A stretch of DNA of 64,000 bases from positions 25,229,565-25,293,564 of the forward strand of contig CM056559.1 in assembly GCA_029721515.1 (NCBI GenBank). Reading direction: 5' to 3'. This document shows positions 62,474 through 64,000 of the stretch, piece by piece. The translations under genes and the position numbers were made by a program. Positions within the stretch are counted from its first letter, which is position 1. Each line of letters opens with the position of its first letter. The notes under the pieces were generated by a model. The model searched no databases. It saw only the letters and a program-made list of their open reading frames with translations, and had not been told where the DNA came from. The stretch comes from Synanceia verrucosa. Taxonomy: Eukaryota > Chordata > Actinopteri > Perciformes > Synanceiidae.

Positions 62474-62735
62474 TTAACCATTTAAGACCTTAATATTTTC
62501 TTGCTTATTCAGAAGACTTAGACTATCTGTCAGTTATTTACAATTTACTGGATCTTAACATTGTAAAATGATGAAAAACGCAATGATGGAATTACCATAA
62601 TGACACCATATTGGCTGTAAAGCACAATGTCTCAGCTTTCAGAAACCATTGGATTTTTTTTCAATTACCCAAACTGTTACCTAATTATGTTAGTCCAAAA
62701 TGTGCATAGTGACATGTTAGGTGTTAAAGGGTTAA
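62474..62735 (+). mobile_element. Second TTAA-type MITE family, 262 bp
   Basis: TTAACCATTTAAGACCT at the left and AGGTGTTAAAGGGTTAA at the right are inverted complements with two mismatches, and each ends in TTAA. Non-coding inside. It is a different family from copies A-H but has the same TTAA end type. Confidence 0.6.
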
Positions 62736-63544
62736 ACAACTCAACGTGTTCACTTCTGGTTTCTCATTGGTCGTAAATATTGGCCTCATCTCGTGTTTGC
62801 TTGACACTGACCACCTAACAACAAACACAGCATGATAAAGCTCCTATAGGGCTGTTTTTATGGAAAACAAGGCTTGCTTTTCTGTTTTGGTGGTCTATTA
62901 CTCTTCAAAGGTAAGACACATTAAAGTATAATAAGTGTATATCCCTTTATAAATGTCTTTAAATTTGTATTTCCTCATCAACCCTCTTTGCGTCTTCAGA
63001 GATTCATGACTTTTTGGCCTTTTCATAATAATAATATACGCTGTCCTTAATGCAACCCAAGGTGCCAATTATCTTTGCTGTAGAAATAAAGACCCCAGAC
63101 GGCCCTTAGACTTTCGAGTCAAGCAGCACAGCTGTAGAACATCTCCTCGTGCTTCTCCACCCCCCATCTTTGCCTTTTATCTTTCCTGTAGCTTGTTCTT
63201 TGTGTGAAGAAAAAAAAATTTACCCCGAGCAAAATTTCAGAGAATTGGTTGATACTAATTGATATTCTAAACTCGCCTGTAGCCCCCTGAGGCAACCCTG
63301 TCTCTATTAAACGATACAGGACTACCAACAAAACTTCATTTCTTGACGATCTAAGCAAAAAATTTGAGCGTACTACCATCAAAAGTGAATGGTTCCTAGA
63401 GGACCAGCTCCGGATGAGAGAAGATATTTCTCTCTTCTCTTTTATTCTGTTTTCTGTCAGAAGCAGACGAGGGATGAGGAACTGCTACATAATTCACATC
63501 GTTAGATATCTGTTGTTGCAATCTAACATTGTAACTGTATTACA
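62736..63544. other. No gene seen
   Basis: AT-rich non-coding DNA between two TTAA elements. Confidence 0.35.
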
Positions 63545-63976
63545 TTAACTTGATGAGTACCAGCCATTTCATAAAACAGAAAGTGTCTTGTTCCAGCATT
63601 TTTGCTCATTTTAAGTCATATTTAAGACATTTGTACTATGTCTCTGAAAACACTGAATAGCTCAAATGAAAGAAGAGACTCTCTATTTCATCATGAAAAA
63701 ATGTTTGTTTTTTATCTTGTTCCATTCTTGTTTTATCAGAGGTAGAGTAGAGGACACTTTCACCAAAATCACCACTTTTTCTCCAGATTCTGTTTGTTTT
63801 GCTCTCTAATCTCGATCATCTCCACTTCCTGTTTTGATCTCTGTGGTGTATACCGTCTCTTTATGCTCTGACTACATCTCCCTGAAGCCCCAACATTACT
63901 CACAGGCTGCAGGAGACCACGATCGTTTGACGTATTATTACGTCGATGGCACTCAAGTGTCGGACTCGAAGAGTTG
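63545..63976 (+). mobile_element. TTAA-type MITE, copy H (degenerate right end)
   Basis: It begins TTAACTTGATGAGTACCAGC and follows the B consensus. The right end is ATGGCACTCAAGTGTCGGAC TCGAAGAGTTGAGG, with an insertion in the terminal repeat and TTGA in place of TTAA. Confidence 0.75.
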
Positions 63977-64000
63977 AGGCATTATTATGTGATTTTTCTT

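Noticed and set aside
1..64000. CRISPR arrays, rRNA, tRNA genes, bacterial operons or phage
   Set aside because: The tandem repeats have no unique spacers; the only tRNA-like sequence is the SINE head; all gene structure is spliced and vertebrate-like.

Overview
This window is eukaryotic and almost certainly from a ray-finned (teleost) fish. It is AT-rich. Its few coding exons are short, bounded by GT/AG splice sites and separated by long introns. It is littered with vertebrate-type repeats: a complete Tc1-like transposon, eight copies of one TTAA-flanked miniature element, a tRNA-derived SINE, LINE 3' tails, and CA, GT and pentamer microsatellites. I see no prokaryotic operon, rRNA, tRNA or CRISPR array. 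Product names are given only where the sequence supports them; neither host gene family here could be named.

Region 1 (1-8700) is a tandem array of a small gene family I do not recognise. The rightmost copy (CDS 7333-8359, four exons, 90 residues) reads intact. It has a short start, an acidic/aromatic second exon, a lysine-rich exon ending in twelve serines and Asp-Glu, and a last exon that supplies one glutamate and a stop. The leftmost copy enters from outside the window and has the same 3' architecture, with an expanded 12-residue Lys/Ser/His repeat. The middle copy looks decayed and holds an 800-bp minisatellite of 15-bp monomers at a site matching the upstream region of the intact copy.

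Region 2 (8700-12700) is non-coding. It holds a SINE set in a ~1.35-kb satellite of the pentamer TTCTA (ATTCT in another phase), in which an ACATG pentamer recurs about every 25-50 bp.

Region 3 (12714 to perhaps 46550 or beyond the right edge) is a second plus-strand gene with a probable 5' UTR (12714-12925 and 13275-13732) and a start codon at 13733 in strong context. The first 20 residues look like a signal peptide. Candidate coding exons at 38344-38373 and 44192-44269 keep the same phase (1-1), which implies a first intron of about 24.5 kb. A possible last exon lies at 46489-46550. A Tc1-like element (30756-32334) sits in the big intron on the same strand. Its transposase is open except for one in-frame stop.

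Region 4 (46550-64000) shows no convincing exon. It is intron or intergenic DNA with five of the eight TTAA miniature elements, a second TTAA element (62474-62735), a fish dispersed repeat (55127-55610) and scattered microsatellites.
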